NCBI RefSeq assembly: GCF_964340395.1
Contig: NC_135554.1
Coordinates: forward strand, 15,378,092 to 15,442,091
Origin: Glandiceps talaboti
Taxonomy: Eukaryota; Hemichordata; Enteropneusta; Spengelidae
DNA length: 64,000 bases
Direction: 5' to 3'
Shown: positions 26,161 to 41,232 of the stretch, in pieces
Layout: each line of letters opens with the position of its first letter
How positions within the stretch are numbered: the stretch's first letter is position 1
Made by a program: the position numbers and the translations under genes
The notes under the pieces: model-generated
Seen by the model: only the letters and a program-made list of their open reading frames with translations
What the model was told of the DNA's origin: nothing
Database searches by the model: none

Positions 26161-29100
26161 GCAGACTTGGCATGTGTCCACTTCATTTTCAATATTTTGG
26201 TAATCATATTGTTAATGTAATTTCTGATAATACATTTTCTGCAAACTACAGGGAACTATGACTCACAGTGCCATAAAATATCAAATAATTTGTAAGATTA
26301 AAAAAAAAGGATAAATTTCCTGTAAATTTTGAATAGTTTCTACAGACCACAAATGCAAAATACTACAGGGAGAGGGAAATGTTTGAAATGGGGAGGAAAA
26401 CAACAGTTTTTCTCATAAAATGAGGTGACAAAATAAGATAAAGGTTTACCAGAGATTGTCTATAATTTTACTGAATAGTATTTCCTGTATGATATTCAAC
26501 TGTCATTCTTGATTTTGGAAAGGTATGTGTATTTAAAAAAGACATTATATTATTAAAAGTGACCCCAGCGATTGCTATCCCCACCCTTCCTAATGTAAGA
26601 TTGGAATTAATATATTTTCAAAATATGAATTTGGACAGATAGTAGTGCAGCTGAGCTATGATATTTCTAACATTAAATTTACTTGAAATTATTGTTGATG
26701 AAATTGCACACCTATACTTATAACTGTATACCTTCTTCAGATAATTCCCTTAACAGAATTTTCCCAATATTGACACTTCCAAGATTAGAACAATATTTGT
26801 GTAAAATTTACATCCTTTGTTTAAAGGATGATAATTTAGTGAAGAAGTAGATGATTCCTACAAAGGAAAAAACCCCTCGAAATTCTCCACATGTTGATTG
26901 TCTTAAGTCATAATAGGAAAGACAGTAATGTATCTATCTGTACATGTAATAACAGAATTAATGGAGATGGCATTGATAAAGCTGAGCTAAAGATAGATAT
27001 GGCAGACTGATCCAGCACAGGTGTTGATTTCACCACCATGCAACAAATGACAAATATACATAACAATAGTAATGTTAAAGTACTGAGAAGAAAAAAGGCA
27101 GATACTAGACGATGGGATTAGCTAGCACAAACTTTCTGAGATGGCACTTAAAAAATTCCATCGAGTATATTTCTGTCTAAGAGTTTTAACTATAGAGGTA
27201 TTTTGTTTTTTGTAGTTTGATTGCAGTAGCAAAGGTTCTTTCTTGTTGTAGGTGTTTACAGAGCAATTTCCTTGGCCTGCCATAGGTTGTTTGAAAGAAT
27301 CACAGGTGATTCATTCGTTGTTTATTTTGTTGCCCTATTGTTACCTTCAGTGGTCATTCCATTTTAAGGAGTGCAACATCTTGTATAACAGGACTGACTT
27401 TAGGAAGTAGACTTCAATTAAAGTAAATCTATATTAGTTATGTCTTTAATGAGCCTGTTATATCAGAAGAATGATGATTTGGTGTGTATTAAAACGAGCG
27501 TGACTAAGATGGTGTGTCGGCAAAGAACCAAATGCTGCCAGCAGAAAGGAAAGCCTTTGTTTGCTATTGTTCTTATGGAATGTGTAGTATGCCTTGTTGC
27601 AGTGACTTGTTTTTTCCTCTTTAGTTCAGTTCAGTTATAGTCGTCTAGTGTAGTCCGAGTTGTTATATAGTTCAACATTTGTTGCATCGACTTCCACAGT
27701 AAGAGAGGTGTGCTGTGCTGAACAATGGTAATGATAGTATAACTGCAAGTTAGCAAACCAATAAGCACAATGTTGTTCATGTTATTGGTCACCATAAAAC
27801 TAATGTGTGATAGATTTCTTCTATGTGATTGGCTGCACTTTTCTATCACCTATGTTTTGACCTTGTCTCAAGTGTTTGTTCCTCTGTTTCCTTGATGTCC
27901 CAAATTCAGATTAATTTATTTGTTCAATTGTCATTAACATTTTAGTGAGATATACCCAGTGTAGACCAAACTTTCCTACGTGTGTGCAAAGTGCTCCTTT
28001 TTTCTCTCGAAAGAATCCAGTATTACTATCACAGGCATGATGCCCTCAAGTCAGGATGAGTTGATTATATGGGAGAACAGTAGAGATAGGGTTATTAATT
28101 AATTTTCTAAGCCCTACCTTTTCCAGAATGGTGTCATGTACACTGAATGTGACTCAACACCTGTGTAAATTTACTCTCCTTGTGTCAAACAGTATTTAGT
28201 GATCAGGTATTGTTCGATTATTTTTCTGAACAGTCTACTAGACAACCATGTTCTCACGGTGAACAGGATAAAGAAAAATACAAAGCTGTTCAAAGAGAAG
28301 TATTAAAAAAAGGCCAAGTACATTGTACATGTACCTGAACACTCAAAATGAATATAGCGTGACTAGATAATAAAAGAATCCTGTGGGACGGAGGAGTGGG
28401 GGGGGGGGGATAGCGAGATTTATCCAGAAACATCGTAATGAGATGAGATAATGGTGACGACAAGAAAAGGTATTGTTTTATACTTATTGGCAGTCAATTG
28501 AACACTTCATTCCACAAAAAAAAGGTATGAATAAGTCAAACAACATCAAAGGCTAACATGCAACAGTTCTGTTATGCAATTTTACATAATCCATCATACT
28601 TGTAGTGTTGTGTTACAGGAGCTATTTCATACAATATTTGAGACAAACCATGCTAAGAAATTGCAAAATTCCACAGTCTGTCCTTGCCTAGAATTTGATT
28701 ATTTTGACTTTCCTAGACCACCGGTGAAAGAGAATTTAGACTGGACCAAGAAAAAGTCAGGCATAAATTAAATAAATAGGACAAAAGAGACAAAACAAAC
28801 AATATGTTACTGCTGTGGTTTTACCTTGAGGCATGGTTAAAACATGTAAAGTTGATTAGGAAAGCACTGGTGACTATTTTGTCAGTGTAGGAACGATACT
28901 TTTTAGATACAAACCCCACTTACGTACATGTACATGGTACAGAAGATAACCTGGCAATGGAAGAAGCACAAAATTCAAAATGTGCCAAAGAAATTTGAGA
29001 TTGATTTATAAGGGAAGGTTAATGATGTGGAAAGATGCTTAGATACTTGCCAAATTGATTATGTAGATTTATTTTGATGTCTTGGAGCTTCATGTTTCTC

Positions 29101-32100
29101 CTTGAACTTAGTCCAAAAGTTTTTATGATGAAATAGTTGTTATTCAGCCAGACGTAAGCCCTGTGGCATAAGATTTCAGTATGTGTTTGATATCATGATG
29201 TGTTATGTATGTGTAGTTAAATGTTTATTGGTCCCTTTGATTGCCTTGAACTTTATCAGTTGGTTTCTGCATTTTTTGATGAGTGTTTAAACTTTACAGC
29301 CTGATAGAAAAGTATACTGTTTCTGGTCGCTTGCTGTGATAAAAAGAGTTCATCAAAACATGCTGTGTTGTTAGGTGTTTGTTGTCAAGTCATTGAGGTT
29401 TGGTCGCAGAGCATGTGTACCAGGGTGCGTTCACTTGAAATTAAAGATGAAAAAATTGACGTATTAGAAGCTATTTATAGTTCAGGGAAAGTCATAATCT
29501 TTGGTCATAGACATTTGAGGGGGTGTAGATCGTATGACTTGTCACAGCAAGCATTCCTTTAAAATTTACCTGCACCTTATTCTATTGTTAATATTTAAAT
29601 GACTTGAAATCTGGACTGATGTCTACTCTTGACATCAAAGGTAATATACATGTAGGTGAGTGTGTCCAGTAGATCATGTTACATACAAACTTCAGGTTTT
29701 GACAGACTTTCTGAACTGGTCAAGGTGACCAGAGTGACTAACAGACTTCCGTTTGTTCTGTATATAATCTCATCTTTACCTTGTTATCTGATGTCTTCAG
29801 ACACCCCCACAAGTGTCTACAGACATTACCATAGAAGGTAATGGGGATGGACTTGGAAGTTGGAAGTTACCCCACAACATGTCATGTGGGCAATAATATA
29901 GCAAGGCAAGCATCATGTGAATATGAAATCATATCATCAATCCTAGACTAATACACCCAGTTGTGTTGTTAGGGTGTGTTGTGAAGTTGTTTAAATGTTT
30001 GTTATGGTCACATTATGAGGGTATTGTAAACCCATGTTTTGTTTCCTAAACTCGCCTTTCACAGGGTTACTACGATAGCTGTACTTCATGTAATTCTGTG
30101 ATCAATATTTCAGATATAGTCATACATACATGTACATATTTAATATGGTAACAAATCAATTTCTACTAAGTCAAGATAATTTGGGAAGTGAATCCTAAAT
30201 TTTCTCACATGGGTATACTACAATGGGGCTGTCATTTGTAACCCAGAGGCCATGAACATTCATTCTCGAATGTACAGTCTTCTGTAGATTTTATTGTGAT
30301 GACCCTTTCACGTTCATCTGTTCCACACACACACACACGCACACACACACACACACACACACATGCACACACACACTGTGAGAGTGCATTATAAGGATAT
30401 GCAAAATATGGAAAAGTTGGAATACAGGAAAACTTTATTAAACGGTCAATGTAAGTTGACCTCAGATGTTTGTTTTCATGATAGTAAACACATTATCTGT
30501 ATTCAATATAATATGGCATGCGACTACATAACAAGCATGTAGTGTTTAGTTGTGTGTATTGTTGGGTTGAAACTATACATCTTTTTCGGGTAGCTTTAAG
30601 TAGAAAGTGTTTCGTTTAGCAATCGTGTAGACACATATATTAAGCTGAAGTGTAAGAAACAGTTCTTTTCACTGGATTTAATTTATTATGGTTTGTTCGT
30701 ATGCCTTTTCATAAAGCATGACATTTGTCTGTTGAAGCAGGACTTTGGTTGAAGCAAGTGTCACATGAAGTTTTCACCATATATTGCAATTCCTTCCACT
30801 TCTTGCCCTCACTGGTGGACCGAGAAGAAAACAGATGTAGCTGATAACAACCCTGGAATAAACAACTTTCAGGTGTTCAAGATGAGCAAGATGGGACTGA
30901 GAAAGGTTAACTTGTTAAAGGCTAATTAGACAATGGAAAGTTGTGAGCGGTATTGTTGTGCAAGCAGTCTTATGTGTGGAGAGGTGGTTGAAGGAAGTAC
31001 TGGCAGATGACTACTTGTTGTGAGAACAGTAGTCATTATATATCTTTATTTTCAATTCCACTTTGAAATATTGACTTGCGGTTCGCAAATTACAGGTTGT
31101 TGGAGAGTCAAGATCCATCAATAAAGTGTACTTTTGGCAGAGATAGACAAATACTTATAAAAGATGAAAAGTATGCTTTTCTTCATTGTCCGAGTTACCC
31201 TGGAAGGCATTCGAGTGGGGGGAACTGTGAATTGAGAAAAAACTCAAAACGCTCCAATGGTTGATCGAACATGGATAAAAGTAACCTAAGCATCATTGTT
31301 GTAAGGATATGTAGTGTTGGTCTAAATGTATGCTTCAGCTGCGTTCTGTAGTGTATAGTCCTCTGTGAGTGTACTGGATGAATTTTTTAAGCCTTCTGAA
31401 GAGGTGATTGGGTTCTTTATGTGTGGAAATCTCCCAATTTGTAAACAAATAGAAGTTCCCGTAGTGATGACCTGGACCTGCGAGAGAAGCAAAGGTATGT
31501 CATCTCGTACTTGTTTATTGGACTCTGGTTGTCTACTCAAAGTAGCATTCGCTTTCCTAAAGAGTTGCCCAAGTTTATTCAATGCTTCTGTTGGAGTTTT
31601 TGTCTGACTTATAGTTTGGAATTGGGGTCCTTACACATTAACGGAATGCCGTACATTAAGAAATGCAATCGGTGAAACAACTGAATCTGTTTTGTATGTT
31701 ACGCACTACTATGCCGCAATACTGTAGTAATGCTACCCTGCTGAGGCCCCATTGTAAGGTGGCTGGATTGTTCTTAAAGGAATGAACACAAGAAAATTGT
31801 GTGAGTGTTGTCAGGGAGAAATTCTAAGGGGAGACTGTGAGCTTTTGTGTCAAGGAATGGCTGTGATTTAGACAAAATAATGCATGGCATGTAGCCTGTA
31901 ATTTTCACTAAATGCACAGTACATAACAGCTTAATCAGGTAAGCACCTAACCACAGCCACTTAAGAGTTTGAAAGTTGAGACATTTTGGAAATCAAAGTT
32001 GCCAACTGTAAGGATACCACATTTGCAGTTCTATACTTGCACTGGACAGGATGGGCAATCTTGATAGTACATTGCAAATAGGTTTCAATCTATCTAGTAA

Positions 32101-35100
32101 ACATGCAATAAAGTTATATAGGGAACACTTCAAAAATAAAGAAACCATTTGTTGTATCCAAAGCCAAAATCCACAGACAACAAAGTATTCATGTGAAAAC
32201 TTATATATGCAAACTTCCTGAAGATTAACACTTTCCTGCTCTTGAAGTGCCCTGTAGTGACAAGTGGAGAGGAGTGGGTTTTGTCCCAGAATTTCAACTT
32301 CAAGAAAATGAAATATATCAATAATCACATATCAAGGCATTAGCTTTTACTGATTGGTTAGGACCTGTGGAAATTTCTCGCACAAAAGGTTGAAGGGTGT
32401 GTCCTTTCGCACAAGTTTAACCCAAAGGATAAAATAGTTTTACGACTCGGCATTGAGAGCCCCCTTTTTTGGCAACAACTTTCTTGACTACTATGACTGA
32501 TAAATCATTGAGGTGTAATAATATAAATTCTCATAAAAAAGTAGCATGGGTAAGAGTCCAAAATGGTTGGTAAAGTGAGTTGGAAGTAGGAATAAATCAT
32601 ACTAAACAGGTAGGAAACAGTCAACATGGCTTCCTGCCCTCAGGCTCATCAGTTTATCCGTAGGCTGTGAAGCATGACAGGTAACTAGTTACACTGATTG
32701 AAAACTCTCTTTTTGTGTGAAAAAGATGTCAGGTTGGAAGATTGATAGCTGGGGCTTCATGATGGCTAGTATAAATTTGCCATGGTCCGACACAAAGGTA
32801 TCTGAACCAAAGTGTTGTAAAAAACTGCCAAAGCTAGCATTAAACTAACAAAACTAACAGAAGAAAAGACTACTCTAAAGAGGGTGTAGATAAGTCATTA
32901 AAACATTGAATAGTTTGTATATTGGCATCTGTAAATAAACAGTGACTGGAATTTAGACATTTTGTCAATCAACAGTTACACTCAACAAAAGTATATTGGA
33001 AACTCCAGAATGTCCAGATATGTTCCTGTCATAACTCACAATTAGCCTGGTGAAATAATGCTGTAGCACAGCCTGTTTGTATCATGTATGGTCAGGGTTT
33101 GAAAACAAGGTCATAGCTTTTGAGTATAACAGTTTGAATAGATGGTAATAATTTATGATGCAGACCAGTGCACCGTAACGGTCCTACTACTTTGCAACAT
33201 GTCTCATACAGGTGTTCTTTTGATAGAGCAGTAGCTCAGCACAGGTTAACCCTATGGCAGTGGTTGTGCATACAGGTGTAGGCCAGATCATGACAATGTA
33301 TAAAATGATCTAGTTTTACCACCACCAGTAACAACTTCTATCAGTTGTACACTTGTTTAGTTTCTAAGTGGATATCTTCATTCGTATGCCTTTATTGTAC
33401 CATTCACATATACACAACAGAAGATGGCAGCCCCATCCCTCCAAAGATCTGTCATAAGATAGTATATTATGATAGACGGGATGAAGTTGACTGATGTATA
33501 AATTTGGTGAATTACAAGAAAGAGGTTGAAAATAGCTATTGAAAAGTGTTCCACATTGAATGTTAGTCTTGACACTTGCTAGGTGTTCGGATAAGGCTCC
33601 TTCAGCAACTGTATAACATTGCTTTATGTACCTTTCAGAAGTATTTAAAAAAGAGCAAGGAATTGTAGACAGGCTATAAGCTTATTGAAAGAATCTGCTT
33701 AGAAAACAATGGCTTTAGGTGTTCTGTGAATTAGATTTATCATCTCCTTTAGGAGAGCACGGCAATGGCAGGTAAATTACCAAAGTTTTGTTCTGTTCGT
33801 CTCCCCACCCCCACCACCTTGTTGTTAGAGGAATTAGTTGAGTGAAGTGTAATGCAGAATGTCCCATTCTGTGTTTCTTATGTATGATATTATTATTGTG
33901 AAAAGGTACAAATAGTAATGGTTAATTAAGCATGTGATTCATTGTCATAGAGTGAGACTTGTCAAAGCTTGAAAGTTGCTGTTATGTGTACACGATAAAG
34001 AGTTCGGCCTTGATAGTTGAATGCAAGATACAATCTGGAACAGTGAATGTTTGAAAGTGATTCAAACATTTCAATATTTCCAGTGAAACGATCATTTGTT
34101 CAGGCTTCTAAATGATGTATGTTAAAAAGACTCTTACAGGAAGGTGACATCTCTGATGGTCTTTCGCAACATAAGAGATTTGGATTACGTTGGCAAGGCC
34201 CTGTCCTTTGAAGGAGGGTTTAGGAAATGGCTATTGTAGGACCGACACTATTCGATGAGTCATGTGTGATCTTCAATAGGCTTTACTGCAGTTTGTTATG
34301 CATGTTAAAGTGTCTGGCCTTAGGAGGCCTTTCTCTTGTTGAATATCTGTGTCCAAAGTGACAAAGATTCTGCCACATACTCATTCAATTCAGCATGTTT
34401 TGAAGTTCAAGTGAAGATTCTGAATTAAATGTTTGTACTACTACTGTACTAGGTGTTCGAAGTGAATGGATTACAAGTGGGTGTGCTTTTCTAAGTAAAG
34501 CATGTGTCGGTTGTGTTCAAGAAGATTGGGAGGCCATTGGCAATGCTCCACTTGGGAACAATATCTACATGGTTAGTGTAGGTGTATGCTAGGGTGGAGT
34601 GATAGCAACATTGCTTTCCTGCTATTTCTGATATAAAACATTAAATGTGTGAGAATCAGTTTTCAAAGATGACTACACTAGCTTATTTCTACACTATTTC
34701 TTTTGTGTGTACGATAGTTAATTTCCCAGGTCAGAAGGTGTCGAATTTGGAATTGCCAACTTTTTTTAGAGCGGGTGTGTAGTTGTATCGTGGGAATTGT
34801 CATCGGTCCAATAGAATCCATTGAAGTGACCACAAACAACTAGTAATTGGTGTTGGGTGCCCAGATCCCTTGGGAAACTATGCCGATCTTTTCTCTGAGA
34901 GTTGTGTCTGAATGTATCCTTCTACATTCTTCACATTACATGCTCAAGAGTCCATATTAATAAGTCCACAGATCTGCTTACCCATGGCCTGGTTCAGGTT
35001 CTTTTTGACAGGACTGAGGTTTCCAAAAACAAAGGTATATGTGGACTAAAACTGATGTTTACATGTTGGTCAGATTAGAAAGACATATACGGGGTGCTAT

Positions 35101-38100
35101 AGAAAGTGTAATAAAAGGCGAAATGTGATAAAGGTGTGAACCTCTTGAATGTTTTTGACAGTTGAAGTGTGTTGTGTATGTATCTGAGTCATTGTTTATG
35201 AGTGCATTCGGAACAAAATAAAAATGGCTTCTACAGTCACAATGGTTAGTTTTGTGGGCAAAGTCTGTGTTTCCGAAGTTCTTTGAACAGTGAACTATAT
35301 CCTTCATGGATATCCTTTTAAATCGAATGCAAAGGAGATATCAAAAGTCTGTCTTTTTGTGTTGTTCTTTTGAAATCATTGTTTTGACTTGCCCAGGTGA
35401 ATGTCAAAGATTAAGTTTTCTACCAAATTTATGAACCAGTTTTCCCATATGCTTGTCTAATGTTGTGTGAGAGTTATTTATGGTTGCTAGAAAACAGTCT
35501 GTCTGTGTAGCATACAATGTCTTAAACTGTGTAGACTTTAATTGCTGCTTGGCGTCTTTAGAAATAGAGGTCACAGCTATTTGCATCAAAGGTTATGTAG
35601 GGTGAGAAATCCTGTTGTAAACTTTAAGCATGTGTTACACACCTGCAACTCTTTTCTTGGGCTATGAAACCATAAAATATAGTCGTTGATCCTTTTTAGA
35701 ATGTTCCTAAGTCACTTTAAATCCTGCTCGGAACTGGCACCCAAACATATGAAATGTGATCTGGTCAAAGATCTTGTAGTGTTCACTGCTGTGGTACGAA
35801 TACCCAAAGGGTAGAAGAAGTTCATGTCAGATAAACATTTGTTTGTTCATACCCTGGAACTGTCTGAGAACCGTGAAGATGTTCATGCGTGCATGCATGT
35901 AGGCCTTTCTTTAACGCATTCAACATGTTGTGTTTGCTTTCAAACAGATAATACTTCTGAGATGTGAAGTTAGAAATACTTTGACATATCTTGAAAAGTA
36001 CTTATTTGTTGTTATCTCTGTGCTTCCAAGGTCTGAGTGAGAATTAGGGCAACCACTTGAATGACTGAATTGCTAATGTATGAGCTGCCTGCATTGTAAA
36101 TCCTCGTAATGAGTTTTAGAACTTATCCTAGTCATGGGTCCTAGTAGAGGTCAACATGAAAGGTCACGCAGCCAGTTAGACTTTGCCAGGGAGGATCATC
36201 AAGGTATCAGAGCAGGTGTGAAATATGACAGTTTGGTGTTTACTTAGCAGCTTTGTTCCATACCAGCATTTTGACAGATTCATCAGTGCTCCTTTATCAC
36301 CTGAAGGACAAGTCAGTTCTCAGCTTCTACTCATTGTGTCCTGAAAGACCAGCTTTCATAGCCTGCTTGCAAAGCTCATTGTTTAACTTGTGTTTGGGTA
36401 TTTAGAGGCAACATAACCCATTCTGATATATTAGGAAATAGCAAATCTTGAAAGAAAGTCTTCATCTGCATGAGGTTTTGAGTGATTAATCAGATTATTG
36501 AATCTTTTGCGTATGTTCTTGCATACATACAACTGTACCTTAGTATCTGTATCAGTTGAATGTCAAATTGGGACAAGACGACTGTCATTTGAAACATACA
36601 TCCATAACTTTGTTGTGACAGTCCTTTCATTCAGGATGATATTATCATGGAATATTATATGTGGGATATGTTACAGGTCACATATTGTGTAGTCAGTAAT
36701 ATGAATAGCCTGTTCCAAACACCAGCTGATGTTTATATTTATCATATACATGTAAGATAAGATGGAAGTTCAAGGTTGCTGGTAACAAATATGGTACTTA
36801 ATTCCAGGTGAGATGACCTTATTCCAATGATGAAACACCAGGAAACCTAGAACACCAGTTACCTGGTAAACTCAGAGTGGAGGGTTTCTTAGGTCTGAGT
36901 CAAGATGCCAAATAGTCTCCTCTTCAAGTGTGTACTTGAACATCTGGGGTCAAAGTGTTTGTCCTTTGTTAAATGTCAAGGGATTTTCCAAGGCTAATCT
37001 CATGGTCTTTGCTGTGTTGATTCTGTCAGCAGCATTCATTTCTAATGGAGTTTTGGTGTTGCCCACTTTAGACTAGGCCATTATTGACAGAAGTCAAGTC
37101 ATATTGACATAGCAGTGTAGAACAAATGGCAAATGTCTCAAGTGCTCTGTCAGGGTCAACAATTTTGATACTAATGGATTAATTTTTGCAAGCTTATTGC
37201 GAGGTGTGCTTTTGCGTTTTTATCATGTCATAGCCATACTCATAGGTAGTATAGAAGTAAATGTTAATGTTCACATCAGTTTAGTGAATTGCTGTACGAT
37301 GTTAGAGTCTGCTCATTGAACAAATGTTATGCACAAAGTCACAGTTGAGTTTCTCGTCAATCAAAAATTCTAGTGGAAATGAGTATTCATCCCATTTCAT
37401 TAGTAAATTAAGTGTTCTACTTACATAAATTATATTATAAAGTGTTGTATTTTTGAAACCAAATCAATAATGTAAGCTGAGTAAATTAAGCATACACGAT
37501 TAACAGTAGTGAAACTGAATCAACTTAACCTTTTTTACATTGTCCCCAGAGATTGATTACACTTGACCTTTGTGTCCTGCATAATGATGTGTATAATGTT
37601 TTAGTCCTAAAAATGCTGGTATACACAGGTGATACTGAGTAGAAATTGATTGGTAGGGCAGAGAAGTTTCAGCTCCCAGTGACACTAAATTTGGATACCT
37701 AAGGATTCTGGTAGCAGATATCCAATTGTGCATGATATGATGTAGTGGTGATCCAGGTGTTGTTCAGCATGTTAAATGTTGCTCACTCTTCACTACTTTA
37801 TAGTAGAGTGTAAGATTGAAAATGTAGGAAGGATAATCAAAAAACATGTAGTGACAGAAATTGTACTCATGCCAAATGGTATACATATGCTTCAAAGCAT
37901 TCAACAAACATTTTCTTGATTACAACTGAAAGTTTCTAGAGAGTTGAAGACAATAATTGGAGCAAGGGTCTCATGAACATTCATTGTGGCATGTTTCTGG
38001 ATATCTGGATCTAACCAAACAAAATTTAAAGAGACAAGTAAACAAGAGAATTATGTGATATGTTGTGACACAATAAACAGATGCTTAGGCCATCTCTGTC

Positions 38101-41100
38101 TGAGAAGTGAGACCTCTAGGGAGAGAAGTGGCCGGCATGTCTGATTCGATCCCTTGAGATATGCTTTCCCAGACCTGTAGATGGCCACTCAAGGCTACCA
38201 CACACACTTGCTGCACGACTTTCATTTAGTGGGACTAGTCATCAGTCCCTGGTTGCCCAAGTAGTTGCCTGGCGACAAGCTGAGGCACCAGGTGTTAGAG
38301 TAGGATATGAAGAGCTGTAAGATTAGAAAGGAATATTATGAATTATTCATTTGAAAAAATATTACCATGAAAAGTACAGCCTTGGTTATGAGAAGTTTGA
38401 CAGGGAACACACTACCGTTTTACATGCCTTGCTCATTGGGGAGGCTGGATGAATAATTCAGTTGATGTCATCGGAAGTGAGTGTTCACAAAATGATGAAT
38501 GGGAAGACTGTTACTGTGAGCTGCATCTTTTGTGCCCATTCTCTGATTTGTGAATGAAAAATATTTGTCTTTATGAAATATTCAGTGCGTTAGGAAATGC
38601 TTGCAGTGACTCTGCAGTGGGCAGGTGTTATATTACTGTGTGTGTACATGTAGGTATGGGAATGTGGATATGTAATGGTAACATGGCTACCATAGTCATC
38701 CTCTCCATAGAGTCAGCATATATTGTTTTCTCCGTCTTTTATGATTACAATTAATAGTACTAGATTATTGAAAATTTTAATTAATGCTTTTCATAAGCAC
38801 GTCTTCATGAATTTTCCGGCTTGCCGAGAACGGTACAACTTGACGTCTTCTGAAGTAGGGAAAGGATATTGGAAAAATTTTGGTACAATCGTTTTCCTTT
38901 TCTTTGTGAATTAGTAATTTGAATAAATTTGTCATCTGAAACAAATAAAACCCCTCAATTATGCGTAAAAATTAGAAGGGGGGGGGGGAATGATACTCCC
39001 ACGCAAATAAATAGAGAATGATTATAGAAGGACTGTATGTTAGACACACTTCATCACGGTAGGTTTTCATTTTCATTCTCTTTAATTTCATGAAAAGAGA
39101 GGACAAAAAGTCAGCTAACTTAATAAGAATGTATTATCGTCTGGTGACGTCCACGAAAACTCTGACAAATAATCAGTGTAGTATTGAATAAATACAAGGA
39201 TACAAATAAATGTATAAAATGTACTCATTATATTGAGCTGTTTTCATGTCAGTATTTGACGTGTCACAGTTACGCACAATGAAGCTGATATGATGTAGAA
39301 TTTGAATCGATATTCGACAAAAATGATGCAATTTTGTCAGACAGTAGAAAGGCTTGCAAGTTAGTCATTGAAATGCCAGTCACATTTCTATCTTTTCCCT
39401 AATATCAAAATGTCAGTTCATACAGGAGGACTTTGTTATTCACTTAGGATCACATATCGACATTTTATAGAATAATCCATGCTTGGCTAGCTAACCGTTG
39501 TGAAATTTATGTACAGTTTTGTAATTTCAATATTCTGAGTTGACATACCCGTCATGTGGGGCCACAGGGATGCAGTTTATGGATGACTATTCTGCATTAT
39601 TTATTACTGAAGATGAATAATGTATTTTTTACATCTTGTTTCAGACATGGTCATATTTTATAGCCATGTGTCAGGGGTTTGGTATTTACGACCCATCTGA
39701 AGGGTGAAATTAATACATGTTAGGTACATTATGACATATACTTCTGTGTAGACAATTTGACCTTTGTCTTTCCTACCAATGCAGTGATCTCATTATCTAT
39801 GAAAAAGTGATTCTTCTATGTAAAAACAAACAACCAGGAGAAAATGAAAAAATCAGAAAATAGAACATCTGTTTTTGCAAACTTTAAACTATCTATAAAA
39901 TTGAAAATACAACTGTCCTACAGACAAAGGTAAAATTACCTCTATCATGTCATGTTCCAAAGGATCACTTCACAGTTAGTTTATGATTTATATCTTATTT
40001 GTTGAAAGTAAGTTTTATTACAAATTATTTACTTAATTATGTCAATTAAAACTTACTAATGTGAAGAGTTCACTTTTTTATTACATAGAAATGTAAATAG
40101 TTAAAGAATTGAAGCCCACAAGTCACTTTGTCCCCAGTCAGTCGTAGAATTTTGATTGCTGTTTCATGTTATTTTTGAGCAGTAATTTGTACACCTACTC
40201 TAGTGACTGTTGTACATCATTCACTGGTGATTTTATCTAAAATTAATTGAAATACAAAGTATGGTAATTACTTTATTGATTGGATCAATTATTGTATAAA
40301 TTAACAGGGCTGAATGGTTAATGATTCATAATTGTTTATATGTACAGTACTTTGCCTCTGTCAATAATTAGGACCCCAACAACAAAAAGGTACATGAATG
40401 TGTTTATAAAAAACAAAGATGTATGAGAAAGCTTCCAAGAGTGAGGAAATAATTTACCGCAAAGTGTGTATGTGGTCAGTATTTGAAATTTTCACTATAC
40501 TGTCGTTCTTATGACTGTTATGATGTAAGTGCTACTAGACAAAAGCAATTAAAATATGCAGATTTTAATGTTTGATAAGCAGCCATAGTGAAATTTAAGA
40601 GTATCCTAAATGGTCATAGCTTAGCCTCTTTCTCCAAGGTAATTGTACTATTTATGCAAACACGATTTGGTTATAAAATTTGATATAGATAGAAAATAGA
40701 CAAGATAAGATTGAAGGACATGCTTAGCCAATAATTTTGCTAGGGTCAATTTACTAAATAAAAAGGATTTGTGTTGGAAGAGGTTAAATATGGAAGGGAG
40801 TGAGGAGAAGCTTTCTTGGGGCCATCTTGGGGACTCTAGAACACAGCAGTTGAAATTTGAGCCTTCCTATGTGATGATTGTCAAACACAGTGAGCATAGA
40901 AGTGACAGTAGATTGATAAATACACCAGTTCAGGCATGTCAACGATATAAATAATTAAGCACTGGATCATGCAAATACCCTGAAATGTTTCACCATCAGA
41001 AGATTGAGCGATAAGCTGTGGAGAAACTGACTCAAAGGAAGAATTGTAATATATTGACTACTGTGAAGTGAATTCTTGCCGACTAGCAGACTACAATTTG

Positions 41101-41158
41101 TGCCTCTTGAGGAAAGTGGATTACTAACGAAGATGTGTTTCTCTGCTTTTTTCCCTAG
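26161..41158 (+). other. Probable intron 1 of the Lar-like gene
   Basis: About 15 kb without any recognisable coding exon. CpG is scarce (about 4-8 per 600 bases in the stretches I counted, 2-4 times below the left flank) and long microsatellites are almost absent. Many stretches have G and T in excess over C and A on the plus strand, as is common in transcribed DNA. Open frames of 60-111 codons occur on both strands without recognisable domains. A CA tract lies at 30323-30375. A G run near 28398 and another near 38977 are the only other low-complexity sites. Membership in the Lar transcription unit is inferred. Confidence 0.5.
30323..30375. repeat. (CA)n tract
   Basis: Dinucleotide repeat with two single-base interruptions. 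Confidence 0.9.
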
Positions 41159-41232
41159 CTGAGTGACTGGAGTTGTTAGCTGCAAGCAGTTGTGTACAAT
41201 TTTATACCTGATGAATTTGTAAATAAGAGACC
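41159..41232 (+). other. 5' UTR part of the first coding exon of the Lar-like gene
   Basis: The exon start is set by a strong acceptor: a pyrimidine tract TTTCTCTGCTTTTTTCCCTAG ends at 41158. It is preceded by a textbook branch site TACTAAC at 41122-41128, whose branch A lies about 30 bases before the AG. The 74-base leader contains a TAA at 41224-41226 in frame with the start codon, which fixes the ATG at 41233 as the first possible start in this exon. That an acceptor lies upstream of the start codon implies at least one earlier noncoding exon. Confidence 0.7.
41211..41222 (+). promoter_or_regulatory. Three-codon upstream ORF
   Basis: ATG AAT TTG TAA lies in the leader, out of frame with the main start, and ends 10 bases before it. 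Such a minimal upstream frame can lower or tune initiation at the main ATG. Its own context (CTG before ATG, A after) is weaker than that of the main start. Confidence 0.5.
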
